Shown: one piece after another, positions 44,959-54,209 of the stretch
Layout of the letters: each line of letters begins with the position of its first letter
How positions within the stretch are numbered: the stretch's first letter is position 1
Origin: Microbacterium stercoris
GTDB lineage: Bacteria; Actinomycetota; Actinomycetes; Actinomycetales; Microbacteriaceae
Reading direction: 5' to 3'
NCBI RefSeq assembly: GCF_017592545.1
Contig: NZ_JAGFOA010000002.1
Span: 496,001-560,000 of the forward strand
DNA: 64,000 nucleotides
Notes under the pieces: model-generated
Database searches by the model: none
Told to the model about the DNA's origin: nothing
Seen by the model: the letters and a program-made list of their open reading frames with translations, nothing else
Made by a program: the position numbers and the translations under genes

Positions 44959-45680
44959 CCAAGTCCTTTCAACGAGACTCTCTGGGCGTTCGTCGCCTCG
45001 GCGAAAATCTGATGCAGCCGTCGAGAATGAGAGATCTCGTCCACTGCGCCTTCGGCGACGATCTTCCCCTTGTCGAGAATGACGTAGCTGTCACACGCGC
45101 GTTCGATCATCTCGAGGTTGTGCGTCGAGAGAAGGACAGCTCCTCCGCGACGCGCGAACTCGCGCAGGATGTCAATGATCACAACCTGCGATGGAGGGTC
45201 AACCGCCTCGAGCGGCTCATCGAGCAGTATTGCGCGTGGCGCGTGAATCAGAGCCGCGCCGACATGCACCTTCTTGCGCATCCCGGTAGAGAACTCCTCG
45301 ACGGTCCGATGCATATCGGCCTCGAGCCCCAGGACCGTCAAGATGCTTTCACTCCGAAGCATCGCCTCGCGACGTGATACCCCGTAGAGCATCGCTGAAG
45401 TCGTCAGAAGCGCATGAGCGGACAGCGTGTCGTAGGAGCGGAAATCCTCGATCTGAACACCCAGCACATGTGCGTCAGCCGAGCGAAGCTCTCGGCCCTC
45501 GTAGCGGACTTCGCCCGAGTCGGGGCGGATGAAGCCCGCCATGATCGATAAGAGCGTCGTCTTCCCTGCGCCGTTGCTGCCTGCAAGGCCGGTCACTGCG
45601 CCGTGGGGCACGCCAAGTGAAACATCGTCGAGCGCGTATCTGCGCCCGAAGGACTTCGATACGTGCTCAACGGCAATCAT
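44934..45680 (-). CDS. ABC transporter ATP-binding protein of the ABC-2 module
   Basis: The 248-residue ATPase has Walker A GSNGAGKTT, a degenerate signature FSTGMRKKV in place of LSGGQ, Walker B AILLDEPLEAVD and the H-loop STHNLEM. The ATG at 45680 has AGGAG 11 bases upstream; an ATG at 45707 would add nine residues. It overlaps the permease gene and shares its lower-GC codon use. Confidence 0.88.
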   Translation of the reverse strand: MIAVEHVSKSFGRRYALDDVSLGVPHGAVTGLAGSNGAGKTTLLSIMAGFIRPDSGEVRYEGRELRSADAHVLGVQIEDFRSYDTLSAHALLTTSAMLYGVSRREAMLRSESILTVLGLEADMHRTVEEFSTGMRKKVHVGAALIHAPRAILLDEPLEAVDPPSQVVIIDILREFARRGGAVLLSTHNLEMIERACDSYVILDKGKIVAEGAVDEISHSRRLHQIFAEATNAQRVSLKGLGWLTPFSR

Positions 45681-45722
45681 CTGCGCATCAGCTCCTCGGT
45701 CGTTCATCGGGGAAAGGAACGA

Positions 45723-45749
45723 GCGGGCGGTGATTGCCTCACCGCCCGC
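45723..45749 (-). terminator. Hairpin in the leader of the ABC-2 module
   Basis: GCGGGCGGTGA (45723-45733) pairs perfectly with TCACCGCCCGC (45739-45749) around a 5-base loop, 43 bases before the ATPase start. Read leftward it lies between a possible small reading frame and the ABC genes, and could act as an attenuator or partial terminator. Confidence 0.5.
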
Positions 45750-45903
45750 CCAAAGGATCAACGCGCGGCGGTGGCCGGAACGAAGACCAGCACACCAGCA
45801 ATACCGGATCCTCTTACTCGGCGGCCGCGAGATGCGGCGCACCCCCTCCTCATCCGTGGCTTTCGCGGCCTTTGAGTGGTGTACGCCGATCAGGCAGTGA
45901 CCG

Positions 45904-45949
45904 GCAGGTGCGGATTGCCGTGGGCGGGAAAGTTCGACAACGCACCTGC
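45904..45949. repeat. Inverted repeat upstream of the aldo/keto reductase gene
   Basis: GCAGGTGCG (45904-45912) is the inverse of CGCACCTGC (45941-45949). The second arm also sits in a 12-bp palindrome, ACGCA-2-TGCGT at 45940-45951. It could be an operator or a terminator-like hairpin. Confidence 0.4.
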
Positions 45950-46056
45950 GTGATGATCATGGGGAGATCGACGGAGGTCAGTTCGATCGCTCTGTTCATC
46001 CGGTCCGCGCAGCGGCAGGGTGGATCCATCGCAACCCGCATCGAAGGAGGATCACC

Positions 46057-47031
46057 ATGGAGCTTCGACCTTTCGGACGCCTGGGCCGCGTCAGCGCGCT
46101 GACGCTGGGCGGCGGCGGGATCGGCGGGGTCTGGGGCGCGACCGATCGCGCCGAGGCGATCGCCACCGTGCACGCCGCGCTCGACGGCGGCATCACGCAT
46201 CTCGATGTCGCGCCGAGCTACGGCACGGGCTCCGAGGCCGAGGTGGTGGTCGGGGAGGCCCTGCGCGGCTGGAGCGGCGCGGCCCCGCTGCTCACGACCA
46301 AGGTGCAGGTGCACGACGACGAGGTCGCCGACCCGGTGGAGCGGATCCGAGAGAGCCTCACCGAGAGCCTGCGTCGCCTCGGCCGCGAGCACCTCGATCT
46401 GCTGCTCGTGCACAGCCAGCTGCGCCGCGCCGGTGCCACCGAGCCCTCCCACAACATGATCGGCGTGGATCGCTGCGCCGAGCTCGTCGTCCCCGAGCTC
46501 GTCCGCCTGCGCGACGCCGGCACGATCCGCGCCTGGGGCATCACCGGATGCGGCCATCCCGATGCGGTGCACGCGGCCCTCACGGCGAGCGAGCGCCCCG
46601 ACGCCGTGCAGGTCGTGGTCAACGCGCTCGACCTGCCCGGCGACATGTGGATGCTGGGCGACGAGCCGCGGCCCTCGCAGGAGGAGCAGATCGCGTCGGC
46701 GGCGGACGCCGGTGTGGCGGTCATCGGCATCCGGGCGGTGGGGGCGGGGGCGTTCACGGGCCGCATCGATCGCGCCGTCGATGCGGACAGCACCGTCGCC
46801 CGCGACTTCGCACGCGCGGCCGGGTTCCGGGCGCTGGCGGCCGAGCTCGGCGAGGAGCCCCAGGATCTCGCCCATCGCTGGGCGCTCACCGCTCCCGATG
46901 TCGCGACCGTGGTGCTGGGCGTCAAGAACCGCGCCGAGCTCGAGGCCTGCCTCGAGGCGGAACGCCGAGGCCCGCTCGCGCCCGACGTGTTCGACGCGAT
47001 CGCCGCGCTCCGCCGGGACGCGCGGGTCTGA
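46057..47031 (+). CDS. Aldo/keto reductase
   Basis: The 324-residue TIM-barrel oxidoreductase has the tetrad D50 and Y55 ([16 protein letters not shown]), a lysine in LLTTKVQ and a histidine in DLLLVHSQ. It would reduce an aldehyde or ketone, or oxidise a sugar, with NADP(H). The start is secure: GAAGGAGGA lies 5 bases before the ATG. It is convergent with the oligopeptide ABC operon, 11 bases from its last gene. The substrate is unknown. Confidence 0.9.
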   Translation: MELRPFGRLGRVSALTLGGGGIGGVWGATDRAEAIATVHAALDGGITHLDVAPSYGTGSEAEVVVGEALRGWSGAAPLLTTKVQVHDDEVADPVERIRESLTESLRRLGREHLDLLLVHSQLRRAGATEPSHNMIGVDRCAELVVPELVRLRDAGTIRAWGITGCGHPDAVHAALTASERPDAVQVVVNALDLPGDMWMLGDEPRPSQEEQIASAADAGVAVIGIRAVGAGAFTGRIDRAVDADSTVARDFARAAGFRALAAELGEEPQDLAHRWALTAPDVATVVLGVKNRAELEACLEAERRGPLAPDVFDAIAALRRDARV

Positions 47032-47042
47032 GCCGGGCGGCG

Positions 47043-47819
47043 TCAGCCGATCGTCGGGATGGCCGCGAGCAGGCGCCGCGTGTAGGGGTGCTGCGGGCGG
47101 CGCAGCACGTCGTCGGTGGCGCCGCGCTCGACGATCTCGCCGTCCTTCATCACCGCGACGGTGTCGCACAGCGACTGCACAACGCCGATGTCGTGCGACA
47201 CCATGACCAGCGTGAGCCCGTCGCGTCGGCGCAGCTCCGCGAGCAGGCCCAGGATCTGCGCCCGCACCGTCACGTCGAGGGCGGAGAGCGGCTCGTCGCC
47301 GATCAGCACCTTCGGCCGGTGGGCGATGGCGCGCGCGAGCGCGATGCGCTGGCGCTGGCCGCCGGAGAACTCGTGCGGGTATCGGTCGGCCATCTCGGGT
47401 TCGAGACCCACGTCCTCCAGCACCTCGCGCACCCGGGCCGCGTGGTCGCCCTCGATGCCCAGCGCCCAGAGGGGCTCGGACACGATCCGCTCGATCGTCA
47501 TGCGGGGGTCGAGCGACGCATAGGGATCCTGGAACACGATGCCCGTCTCGCGGCGGAGCCAGTGCAGGCTCCGCGCCGAGGCGCGGGCGTCCACCGTTCG
47601 CCCGTCGAAGGACACGGATCCTCCGCTCGGCTGGTCGAGACCGAGCAGCAGGCGGATGAGCGTGGACTTGCCCGATCCGGACTCGCCGATGATGCCGACG
47701 GCCTCGCCGTCCGCGATCTCGATGTCGGTCGGCGCGAGCGCCACGGTCTCCCGCCGCGGGGCGAAGAGGTTCTCGCGGGGCAGCGTGTAGCGGCGCGTGA
47801 GGCCGTGCGCGGTGATCAT
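47043..47819 (-). CDS. Oligopeptide/dipeptide ABC transporter ATP-binding protein (DppF type)
   Basis: The 258-residue ATPase has Walker [10 protein letters not shown], signature FSGGQRQR, Walker [13 protein letters not shown] and the H-loop VSHDIGV, as in DppF/OppF. The usual C-terminal peptide-transporter extension with Fe-S-type cysteines is absent. It overlaps the DppD-type gene by 4 bases and is last in the leftward operon. Confidence 0.92.
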   Translation of the reverse strand: MITAHGLTRRYTLPRENLFAPRRETVALAPTDIEIADGEAVGIIGESGSGKSTLIRLLLGLDQPSGGSVSFDGRTVDARASARSLHWLRRETGIVFQDPYASLDPRMTIERIVSEPLWALGIEGDHAARVREVLEDVGLEPEMADRYPHEFSGGQRQRIALARAIAHRPKVLIGDEPLSALDVTVRAQILGLLAELRRRDGLTLVMVSHDIGVVQSLCDTVAVMKDGEIVERGATDDVLRRPQHPYTRRLLAAIPTIG

Positions 47820-48598
47820 GTGCCGGGCCTCCAGAGCGTGGCGGTGGCGTCGCGCAGCAGTCCCCGGGTCACGGGATGCGCGGGGGCGGTGAGCAGCTGC
47901 GATACCTCGCCGGATTCCACCACCTTGCCGTCCTCGAGCACCACACCGTGGGTGGCCACCTGCGACAGCACGGCGAGGTCGTGGGTGATGAAGACCAGCG
48001 ACATGCCGCTGTCGGACACAAGATGGAGCAGCAGCTGCAGGATCTCGGCCTGGATCGTGACGTCGAGCGCCGTGGTGGGCTCATCGGCGATGAGCAGCCG
48101 CGGCTCGCACGCGAGGGCCATCGCGATCGCCACGCGCTGCCGCTGCCCGCCCGAGAGCTGGTGCGGGTAGCGCTTCACGATGCCCTCGGGATCGGGCAGC
48201 ATCACGCGGCGGGCCTCGTCGATCGCGGTCTCGCGCGCCTGTGCGCGGGTGACGCGGTGATGGATCCGCACCGATTCGGCGATCTGTCGTCCCACGGTGC
48301 GGATCGGGTTGAGCGCGGTCTGCGGCTCCTGGAAGACCATGCCGATCTCGTCGCCGCGCAGGGCGGCGAGGTCGCGGTCGCGCAGGCCGATGAGCTCGCG
48401 GCCGTTCCACCGGATCGAGCCCCGCGCGGTCGCCCCCTGGGGGAGCAGCCCCAGGATCGCGAGCGCGGTCAGCGACTTCCCCGAGCCGGACTCGCCGATC
48501 AGGCCGATGCGCGCGCCGTCGGGCACTGAGAACGAGACGCCGTCGACGACGCGCCGGTCGCCGATCTCGATGACGAGGTCGCGCACCTCGAGCGTCAT
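47816..48598 (-). CDS. Oligopeptide/dipeptide ABC transporter ATP-binding protein (DppD type)
   Basis: The 260-residue ATPase has Walker [10 protein letters not shown], the [18 protein letters not shown] segment typical of DppD/OppD, signature LSGGQRQR, Walker [13 protein letters not shown] and the H-loop ITHDLAV. It forms a heterodimer with the DppF-type protein. It overlaps the permease gene by 4 bases (ATGA). Confidence 0.92.
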   Translation of the reverse strand: MTLEVRDLVIEIGDRRVVDGVSFSVPDGARIGLIGESGSGKSLTALAILGLLPQGATARGSIRWNGRELIGLRDRDLAALRGDEIGMVFQEPQTALNPIRTVGRQIAESVRIHHRVTRAQARETAIDEARRVMLPDPEGIVKRYPHQLSGGQRQRVAIAMALACEPRLLIADEPTTALDVTIQAEILQLLLHLVSDSGMSLVFITHDLAVLSQVATHGVVLEDGKVVESGEVSQLLTAPAHPVTRGLLRDATATLWRPGT

Positions 48599-49488
48599 GC
48601 GACCACTCCCGGGGTGGTGTGGGCGATGGCCTTCGGGCCGTGCGTGCGGCCCTGCAGGGTCGGATCCGTCGCCTCGCGGAGGGCATCGCCGAGCAGGTTC
48701 AGGGCGAGCACCGTGAGCGTGATCGCGAGGCCCGGCCACACCACGGACAGCGGATGGATCTGCAGGTACTTCTGCAGCTCGCTCAGCAGGAGCCCCCAGG
48801 ACGGCTCGGTCACCGCGGCGCCGAAGCCGAGGTACGACAGGCCGGTCTCGGCGAGCACCGCGACCGCCATCGACCAGGACAGCTGCACGATGAACACGGG
48901 CGCCACGTTCGGCAGCAGGTGCACGCGCAGGTTCTGCAGCGGGGTCAGGCCCGCGGCGCGCCCCGCGAGAACGTAATCGGCGCCCCGCACCCGGCGCAGC
49001 TCGGGGCGCGTGACGCGTGCGATCGAGACGCCGAACCCGATGCCGACCGACCAGACGACGACCCAGAGCGATCCGCCCCAGACCGCCGAGATCATCATCG
49101 CGATCAGCAGCACGGGGAACGCGATGAGGATGTCGATGACGACCGCCACCGCCTCGCGCGTCCACCGGGGCGTGAGTGCACCGACCGAGGCCAGCAGCAC
49201 GCCGACCGCGGTCGCCACGAGCCCCGCGCCGATCGCGACGAGCAGGGTCGTGCGGGCGCCGGCCATCAGCAGGCTCAGGATGTCGCGGCCCGTGCCGTCG
49301 GTGCCGAGCAGGTGCGGCCAGCCCGGCCCTCCCCAGCGCGCCGCGATGTCGACCGTCTTCGGATCGAAGGGCGTCCAGACGAGCGAGGTCAGCGCCATCA
49401 GCGCGATCGCGCCGAGCACGATCAGGCCGAAGCGGCCCGTCGCGAGGCGCCACAGGTGCCGCGCGGTTCTGCGGAGGGCGCCGGTCAT
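48595..49488 (-). CDS. Oligopeptide/dipeptide ABC transporter permease (DppC type)
   Basis: The 297-residue membrane protein has a DppC-like N-terminus (HLLGTDGTGRDILSLLMAGARTTLLVAI), about six helices and an EAA loop (DYVLAGRAAGLTPLQNLRVHLLPN). The ATG at 49488 overlaps the DppB-type stop by 4 bases. Confidence 0.92.
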   Translation of the reverse strand: MTGALRRTARHLWRLATGRFGLIVLGAIALMALTSLVWTPFDPKTVDIAARWGGPGWPHLLGTDGTGRDILSLLMAGARTTLLVAIGAGLVATAVGVLLASVGALTPRWTREAVAVVIDILIAFPVLLIAMMISAVWGGSLWVVVWSVGIGFGVSIARVTRPELRRVRGADYVLAGRAAGLTPLQNLRVHLLPNVAPVFIVQLSWSMAVAVLAETGLSYLGFGAAVTEPSWGLLLSELQKYLQIHPLSVVWPGLAITLTVLALNLLGDALREATDPTLQGRTHGPKAIAHTTPGVVA

Positions 49489-50435
49489 GTCGCCTCCCGC
49501 TGGCGGGGGTCGATCGCGTGATGCACGAGGTCGACGACGAAGCCGATCAGCAGCACGAATCCGGTGAGCACCAGCAGTTCTCCCTGCACCATCGTGAGGT
49601 CGCGTGATCCGACATCGGTCGCGAGCATGCGGCCGATCCCCGGCAGGTTGAAGACGAGCTCGATGACGACCGCGCCGACGAGGATGCCGGCGACCTGCAG
49701 GCCCAGCACGGTCACGATCGAGAGTCCGACCGAGGGCAGGCCGTGACGCAGGAGGGCCTGCGTGCGCGTGAGGCCCTTGGCGGCGCCCGTGCGAACGAAA
49801 TCCTGGCCGGCGGCCAGCAGCGTCGCGCTGCGTACGAACCGCAGGAGCATCGCCCCCTCGATGACGCCGATCGTGACCGCGGGGAGGATCAGCGAACGCA
49901 GCGCGAGATCCGGGGTCGACCAGCCGGTGCGGGGGAAGCCCTGCGCCGGAAACCAGCCCAGCATCACCGCGAACACCACGATCAGCATCAGTCCCGCCCA
50001 CACCGCGGGCACCGCGGCGAGGCCCTGCGCCACCACGGAGATCGCCGTGCCGTCTGCGCGCCCGCGGCGCAGGGCGGACAGCACGCCGAACGGCACCGCG
50101 ATGAGCAGGGCCACCAGCATGGCGAGCAGCCCCAGGGGCACGGTGATCTGCGCCTTCGCCCAGAGCTGGTCGGCGACCGGCGCGCCCGTCAGCAGCGACG
50201 ATCCGAGGTCTCCGCGCAGCACCCCTCCGATCCACGACAGGTACTGCGCGAGGAGGGGCTCATCGAGCCCGAGCCTCTCCCGGATGCCGGCGACGGCCTC
50301 GGGAGAGCTCTCGGTGCCCGCGATGAGCTGAGCGACGTCGCCGGGCAGCACTCGCAGCACCGCGAAGATCACCGCGCTCGCGACGAGCAGGCCCACCGCG
50401 AGCAGGATCAGCCGCGTCGCGACATAGCGGATCAT
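49485..50435 (-). CDS. Oligopeptide/dipeptide ABC transporter permease (DppB type)
   Basis: The 316-residue membrane protein starts MIRYVATRLILLAVGLLVASAVIFAVLRVLPGD, as DppB/OppB do, and has the EAA loop (DFVRTGAAKGLTRTQALLRHGLP). It pairs with the DppC-type permease. It follows the binding-protein gene by 47 bases. Confidence 0.92.
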   Translation of the reverse strand: MIRYVATRLILLAVGLLVASAVIFAVLRVLPGDVAQLIAGTESSPEAVAGIRERLGLDEPLLAQYLSWIGGVLRGDLGSSLLTGAPVADQLWAKAQITVPLGLLAMLVALLIAVPFGVLSALRRGRADGTAISVVAQGLAAVPAVWAGLMLIVVFAVMLGWFPAQGFPRTGWSTPDLALRSLILPAVTIGVIEGAMLLRFVRSATLLAAGQDFVRTGAAKGLTRTQALLRHGLPSVGLSIVTVLGLQVAGILVGAVVIELVFNLPGIGRMLATDVGSRDLTMVQGELLVLTGFVLLIGFVVDLVHHAIDPRQREAT

Positions 50436-50482
50436 GGGGAGAGACTACGGTCCTGTGTGCGGCGTGGGGCGGCGGATCCGGA

Positions 50483-52003
50483 TCAGCCCGCGACCGTGAC
50501 GGCCGACAGGTTCAGTCGCGAGTTGGTCGAGTCGGTCGGAAAACCGCTCACCGTGTCGCCGATGGCCGTGATCGGCTCGACGGTGTACAGCCAGTCCGCC
50601 GCGTGATCCTCGGAGACGATGCGCGCAGCCTGGGCCAGGAGCTCGGCCGACTCGTCGGCGTCGAGCGTGGCCATGGCCTCGGCGTACAGCTCCTGCACCT
50701 CGGCGTTGTCGTAGCCGAAGTAGTAGGCGGGGTTCGCGAAGTTCTCGAAGTCGCGCGGCTCGACGTGCAGCACGAAGCTCAGGTCGTAGTCGTGGTTGGT
50801 GTAGACGTCCTCGAGCCACGTCGGGAACTCCACGGTCTCGACCTTCAGCTCGACGCCCACCTCGTGGTACGCCGAGACGAGGAACGTCGGGATCGTGGTG
50901 CTGTAGTGGCTCGGGATCGTGAGGGTCAGCTCGAGGTCGTCCTGACCGGCTTCCTTCAGCAGCTCCTTGGCGCGCTCCGGGTCGAACGGCACGAGCTCGG
51001 AGAGATCCTCGTACCCCGGGTCCAGAGCCGGAATCGGACCGAACTGGGTCACGGCCCCGCCGAGGGCCTCGGCGAGCGCGTCGTGATCGACGGCGAGGCG
51101 CAGCGCCTCGCGCACCTTCGGGTCATCCAGGGGAGCCTTGGCGTTGTTGAACGCCAGCGTGCCCTTGTCGGTCGACTTGCCGTGGGCGAGCGTGAAGCCC
51201 GCCTGTCCGTCGAGCTGGGGCGCGAGATCGGGCAGCACGGCCGTCAGAACGTCGACGCTCCCGTCGAGCGCGGCGTTCACGCCGGCGGTGCTGTCGGGGA
51301 TGTACACCAGCTCGACCTTCGCGACGCCGGCCTTCTCGCCCCAGTAGTCGGCGTTGCGCGCGAGCGTGCCGCCGTCGCCCTTGGTCCAGCTGGCGAGCGT
51401 GAAGGGGCCCGTGCCGTTGGCGGCCGTCTTCATGTCGGTGTCGTCGCCCTCATCGAGCACGATTCCGGCGGGACCCGTGAGCGAGAACAGCAGGTTCTGG
51501 TTCGGCTCGTCGAGCGTGAGCACAACGGTGCCCTCCTCGGGCGACGAGACGGACACCACATGAGAGAGCTGCGCGTTGCCGTTGACGGTCTTGTCGGTGC
51601 GCGCGGTCTCGAGCGAGGTGACCACGTCGGAGGCGGTGAGATCTCCGCCCGAGTGGAAGGTGACGCCCTCCTCGAGCGTGAAGGTGTACGTGAGGCCGTC
51701 CGGCGACACCTCCCACTCAGAGGCCAGCGCGGGGGCGATCTCGTTCTGCGGTGTGCGCGTCACCAGGCCCTGGTACACGTTGTCCAGCAGCACCTGCTCG
51801 AGTGCCGCCCCGGCCTGGTGACGGATGTCGAGGTTGGTGGGCTCGAGCACGAGGCCCACGCGCAGCGTGGCGTCGGGGTCGGGCTTGCCGGTGGCCGTCT
51901 CGCCTCCGCCGGACTGCGCCGAGGTGCAGCCCGCGAGCGCGAGCGCGCCGATCGCCACCGCGGCGAGGGCGGTGCGGCGGATGACGGTGGGAAGAGTGAG
52001 CAT
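50483..52003 (-). CDS. Oligopeptide ABC transporter substrate-binding lipoprotein (family 5)
   Basis: The 506-residue product has a lipoprotein signal (lipobox LAGC with the cysteine at about 26) and the SBP-5 fold (ATLRVGLVLEPTNLDIRHQ, ALASEWEVSPDGLTYTFTLEEGVTFHSG, NGTGPFTLASW, KVREALRLAVDHDALAEAL). It binds peptides or other bulky solutes for the permeases downstream. It follows an alpha/beta hydrolase gene by 30 bases, so the imported compound may be an ester or amide. Confidence 0.93.
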   Translation of the reverse strand: MLTLPTVIRRTALAAVAIGALALAGCTSAQSGGGETATGKPDPDATLRVGLVLEPTNLDIRHQAGAALEQVLLDNVYQGLVTRTPQNEIAPALASEWEVSPDGLTYTFTLEEGVTFHSGGDLTASDVVTSLETARTDKTVNGNAQLSHVVSVSSPEEGTVVLTLDEPNQNLLFSLTGPAGIVLDEGDDTDMKTAANGTGPFTLASWTKGDGGTLARNADYWGEKAGVAKVELVYIPDSTAGVNAALDGSVDVLTAVLPDLAPQLDGQAGFTLAHGKSTDKGTLAFNNAKAPLDDPKVREALRLAVDHDALAEALGGAVTQFGPIPALDPGYEDLSELVPFDPERAKELLKEAGQDDLELTLTIPSHYSTTIPTFLVSAYHEVGVELKVETVEFPTWLEDVYTNHDYDLSFVLHVEPRDFENFANPAYYFGYDNAEVQELYAEAMATLDADESAELLAQAARIVSEDHAADWLYTVEPITAIGDTVSGFPTDSTNSRLNLSAVTVAG

Positions 52004-52033
52004 GGTGTCCTTCTGTGCGTTTATGCGTTCGGG

Positions 52034-52963
52034 TCAGAAGTTCGAGTCAGGAGTTCGGGCAGATGCGGAGATCAGCGCCGCCAGTTCGACGGGCGCCACC
52101 TCCTGGACGTTGTGGGGCGCATCCACCGAGACCACGGTGGCGTGCGGCAGTCGAGCGGCGAAGTCGGCGGCGGCCGTCTCGTCGACGAATCCGCGCGTGC
52201 CCCGGATCAGCGTGATCGGCGCGGCGACGGCCGCCAGGTCGCTCCAGCCGCTCCCGTCGACGATCGGCGCCGGCGGGTTCGCTGTGGCAGCGGAGGGGAG
52301 GGCCTGCGCGGCGAGGCGGGCGAAGTGGTGCTTCCATTCGACCCGGCCGTCCTCTCGCACGCGGGTGTTGTGGAAGACGCCCCGGGCCGTGTCCTCGCGC
52401 GAGCCGCCGAGGCCGAACGACAGGGCGTGGTCGGTGACGTCGTCGCGCGTGGCGAAGTCGGTGACCTCGTAGAACCGGCGCAGGGCGGCCGAACCCTCGC
52501 CGCCGGCGGCGTCCGGCGTGATGTCGACCAGCAGCAGGCGCGTCACGAGATCGGGCCGGTCGGCGGCGACGGCGGCGGCCGTCAGGCCCCCGAGCGACTG
52601 GCCCACCAGCACAACCGGGGCGTCGGCCCATTCCTCGATCGCGCGGATCGCATCGGGCGCGAGCGTGCGGGGCCGGTAGTCGGCGTCGTCGCGCCAGGAC
52701 GAGTCGCCGTGGCCCGGCAGATCGAGGGCCAGCGCCGAGGCGCCCGGAGCGGCGGCGCACAGCGCGATCGCGGTCGTGTCCCACGTGTGGGCGTTCAGAC
52801 CCGCCCCGTGCAGCAGCACCACCCGGGGGGTTCCGGTGCCGAAGCGGAGGGCGCTCAGGGTGCGTCCGTCGGCGAGCGCTAGATTCACACGCGCGGCGCC
52901 CGGGGCCTCCGAGCCGAGGCGCGCGGCTTGACCGGGAAGGAACGAGAACTCGTTCTCCGTCAT
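52034..52963 (-). CDS. Alpha/beta hydrolase, first gene of the oligopeptide ABC operon
   Basis: The 309-residue product has the epoxide-hydrolase/lactonase type core: VVLLHGAGLNAHTWD, DLPGHGDS, nucleophile serine in LVGQSLGGLTA and a catalytic histidine in VDAPHNVQEV. No signal peptide is seen, so it acts inside the cell. As the leader of an importer operon it probably hydrolyses the imported compound. A possible promoter with TACAAT lies at 53010-53015. Confidence 0.9.
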   Translation of the reverse strand: MTENEFSFLPGQAARLGSEAPGAARVNLALADGRTLSALRFGTGTPRVVLLHGAGLNAHTWDTTAIALCAAAPGASALALDLPGHGDSSWRDDADYRPRTLAPDAIRAIEEWADAPVVLVGQSLGGLTAAAVAADRPDLVTRLLLVDITPDAAGGEGSAALRRFYEVTDFATRDDVTDHALSFGLGGSREDTARGVFHNTRVREDGRVEWKHHFARLAAQALPSAATANPPAPIVDGSGWSDLAAVAAPITLIRGTRGFVDETAAADFAARLPHATVVSVDAPHNVQEVAPVELAALISASARTPDSNF

Positions 52964-53009
52964 GTCGACCTGCCTTCGCTGTGTGCGCGGCGGATGCGCG
53001 GCGCGTCAC

Positions 53010-53015
53010 CATTGT
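53010..53015 (-). promoter_or_regulatory. Likely -10 element of the hydrolase/oligopeptide operon
   Basis: Read leftward, TACAAT is a near-consensus -10 about 47 bases before the ATG at 52963. The -35 region is poor. An inverted repeat TGCCCAA (53055-53061) and TTGGGCA (53109-53115) lies further upstream and may bind a regulator. Confidence 0.45.
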
Positions 53016-53181
53016 AACGCCCGCGGCGCGGCGTCGAGAAATCGCGGATCAATGTGCCCAAGTTCAACGGATAGCTTTGAGCTGATCTTCCATAACGAAA
53101 CGAATGAGTTGGGCATCTTGATCCCGGCCCTTTCGCGCGCGACCCCGACTCTGCGCTCCGCGAGATCGGTAGGCTGTGTGC

Positions 53182-53646
53182 ATGAGCTCGGAGCGCGTGC
53201 ACCTGTCGAAGTCGGAGCCCACCGCGTACAAGGCGCTCGACGCCTTCTCGAGGGAGGTGGGCCGGATCGCGCGTGCGAACGGCATCGACGATCGTCTCAA
53301 GGAGCTCGTCCTTCTGCACTGCTCGCAGCTCAACGGCTGCGCCTACTGCACGCGGGTGCACGTCGACCGCGCGGTCGCCGCGGGCGTCGGCGTCGACGAG
53401 ATCGCGCAGCTGCCGGTCTGGCGCGAGTCGGGCGTGTTCTCGGAGCGGGAACGCGCGGGCCTCGAGCTCGCCGAGGCGCACACCTTCATCCATCGCGACG
53501 GCATCTCCGACGAGGTCTATGACCGCGTGGGGGCGGTGCTGAGCGAGAAGGAGTACCTCGGGATCAGCTGGCTGTCGATCTCGATCAACGCCTTCAACCG
53601 CGTCGTCATCGCGGGCCGGTACCCGGTGCCTCCGGTTCAGCAGTGA
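53182..53646 (+). CDS. AhpD-like carboxymuconolactone decarboxylase-family protein
   Basis: The 154-residue all-helical product has the AhpD redox motif C53-x2-C56-x3-H60 in NGCAYCTRVH, preceded by the conserved LKELVLLHCSQLNG. AhpD proteins reduce peroxiredoxins, and many relatives of this length handle peroxide or alkylhydroperoxide stress. The ATG at 53182 was preferred to a GTG two codons upstream. It is divergent from the hydrolase/oligopeptide operon. Confidence 0.9.
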   Translation: MSSERVHLSKSEPTAYKALDAFSREVGRIARANGIDDRLKELVLLHCSQLNGCAYCTRVHVDRAVAAGVGVDEIAQLPVWRESGVFSERERAGLELAEAHTFIHRDGISDEVYDRVGAVLSEKEYLGISWLSISINAFNRVVIAGRYPVPPVQQ

Positions 53647-53665
53647 ATGTCGTGCGATGACGCAG

Positions 53666-53684
53666 GAAGGTTAGGCAACCCTCA
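53666..53684. promoter_or_regulatory. DtxR/IdeR-type iron box
   Basis: The 19-mer GAAGGTTAGGCAACCCTCA matches 13 of 19 positions of the iron-box consensus TTAGGTTAGGCTAACCTAA. It overlaps the -35 region of the SIP-domain gene, whose -10 is TACACT at 53694-53699, so iron-loaded DtxR would block transcription. Confidence 0.75.
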
Positions 53685-53693
53685 CCGCGGGTC

Positions 53694-53699
53694 TACACT
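53694..53699 (+). promoter_or_regulatory. -10 element of the SIP-domain gene
   Basis: TACACT lies 9 bases before the ATG, leaving an almost leaderless mRNA. The -35 position falls within the iron box. Confidence 0.55.
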
Positions 53700-53708
53700 G
53701 GAAGGACC

Positions 53709-54209
53709 ATGACGTCCGTTCAGCTCCGCATCGATGGCGCGCCGGCCCCGGAGGCCGCCGCGCACAGCGCGCGCGCCTGCCGCGCTTCGCGTCACTCGCG
53801 CACACAGCACCTCATCACGGCCGACGAGCACTCGCTCGTCGATCTCGAGATGCTGCTCGCGACGCTGCCGATCTGCGCCACGGGTCGTGTGTTCATTGAG
53901 GTGCCCGACGCATCCTGGATCTCTCCCGTCGCCGCTCCCGCCCGGATGGTGGTCGCCTGGCTCGACCGCTCCGCCCGCACGGGCGCGCCTGGCACGGGGC
54001 GCGCCTGCGCTCCCGGTGCCGCGCTCACGCGCGCGGTGACGGCGTGGGCCGATGAGATGCTCTGCGCCGACGACGACGAGACGCGCATCGACCTGCTGGG
54101 CGGATTCCTGGGCACGGCCGACATCGCCGACCACCTCGTCGAGCACCTCGGTGTGGCGCCCGAGCGCATCCGCACCCCCGAGCGATACGGCCTGGCTCTC
54201 GGCCGCTGA
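53709..54209 (+). CDS. SIP-domain protein (C-terminal part of siderophore-interacting proteins), iron-regulated
   Basis: The 166-residue product contains ITADEHSLVDLEMLLATLPICATGRVFIEVPDASWISPVAAPARMVVAWLDRS, like the C-terminal NAD(P)H-binding half of siderophore-interacting ferric reductases, but the N-terminal FAD-binding half is absent. The full proteins are about 270 residues and release iron from siderophores by reduction. A stand-alone half might act with a separate flavin reductase or as a regulator. The DtxR-type box at 53666-53684 and the short leader support iron control. The ATG at 53709 follows GAAGGA. Confidence 0.8.
   Translation: MTSVQLRIDGAPAPEAAAHSARACRASRHSRTQHLITADEHSLVDLEMLLATLPICATGRVFIEVPDASWISPVAAPARMVVAWLDRSARTGAPGTGRACAPGAALTRAVTAWADEMLCADDDETRIDLLGGFLGTADIADHLVEHLGVAPERIRTPERYGLALGR

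Larger units (their letters stand above)
45681..46056. other. Intergenic region upstream of the ABC-2 module and the aldo/keto reductase
   Basis: This 376-base stretch holds an 11-bp hairpin (45723-45749), an inverted repeat (45904-45949) and a possible leftward 31-codon reading frame at 45853-45758 that ends 8 bases before the hairpin. The peptide has no known motif. The promoters of the divergent genes must lie here, but none is clear. Confidence 0.5.

Noticed and set aside
45758..45853. Leftward 31-codon peptide frame upstream of the ABC-2 module
   Set aside because: It has a weak ribosome site and no known motif, so it is not listed as a gene; it is mentioned only as a possibility in the ABC-2 finding.
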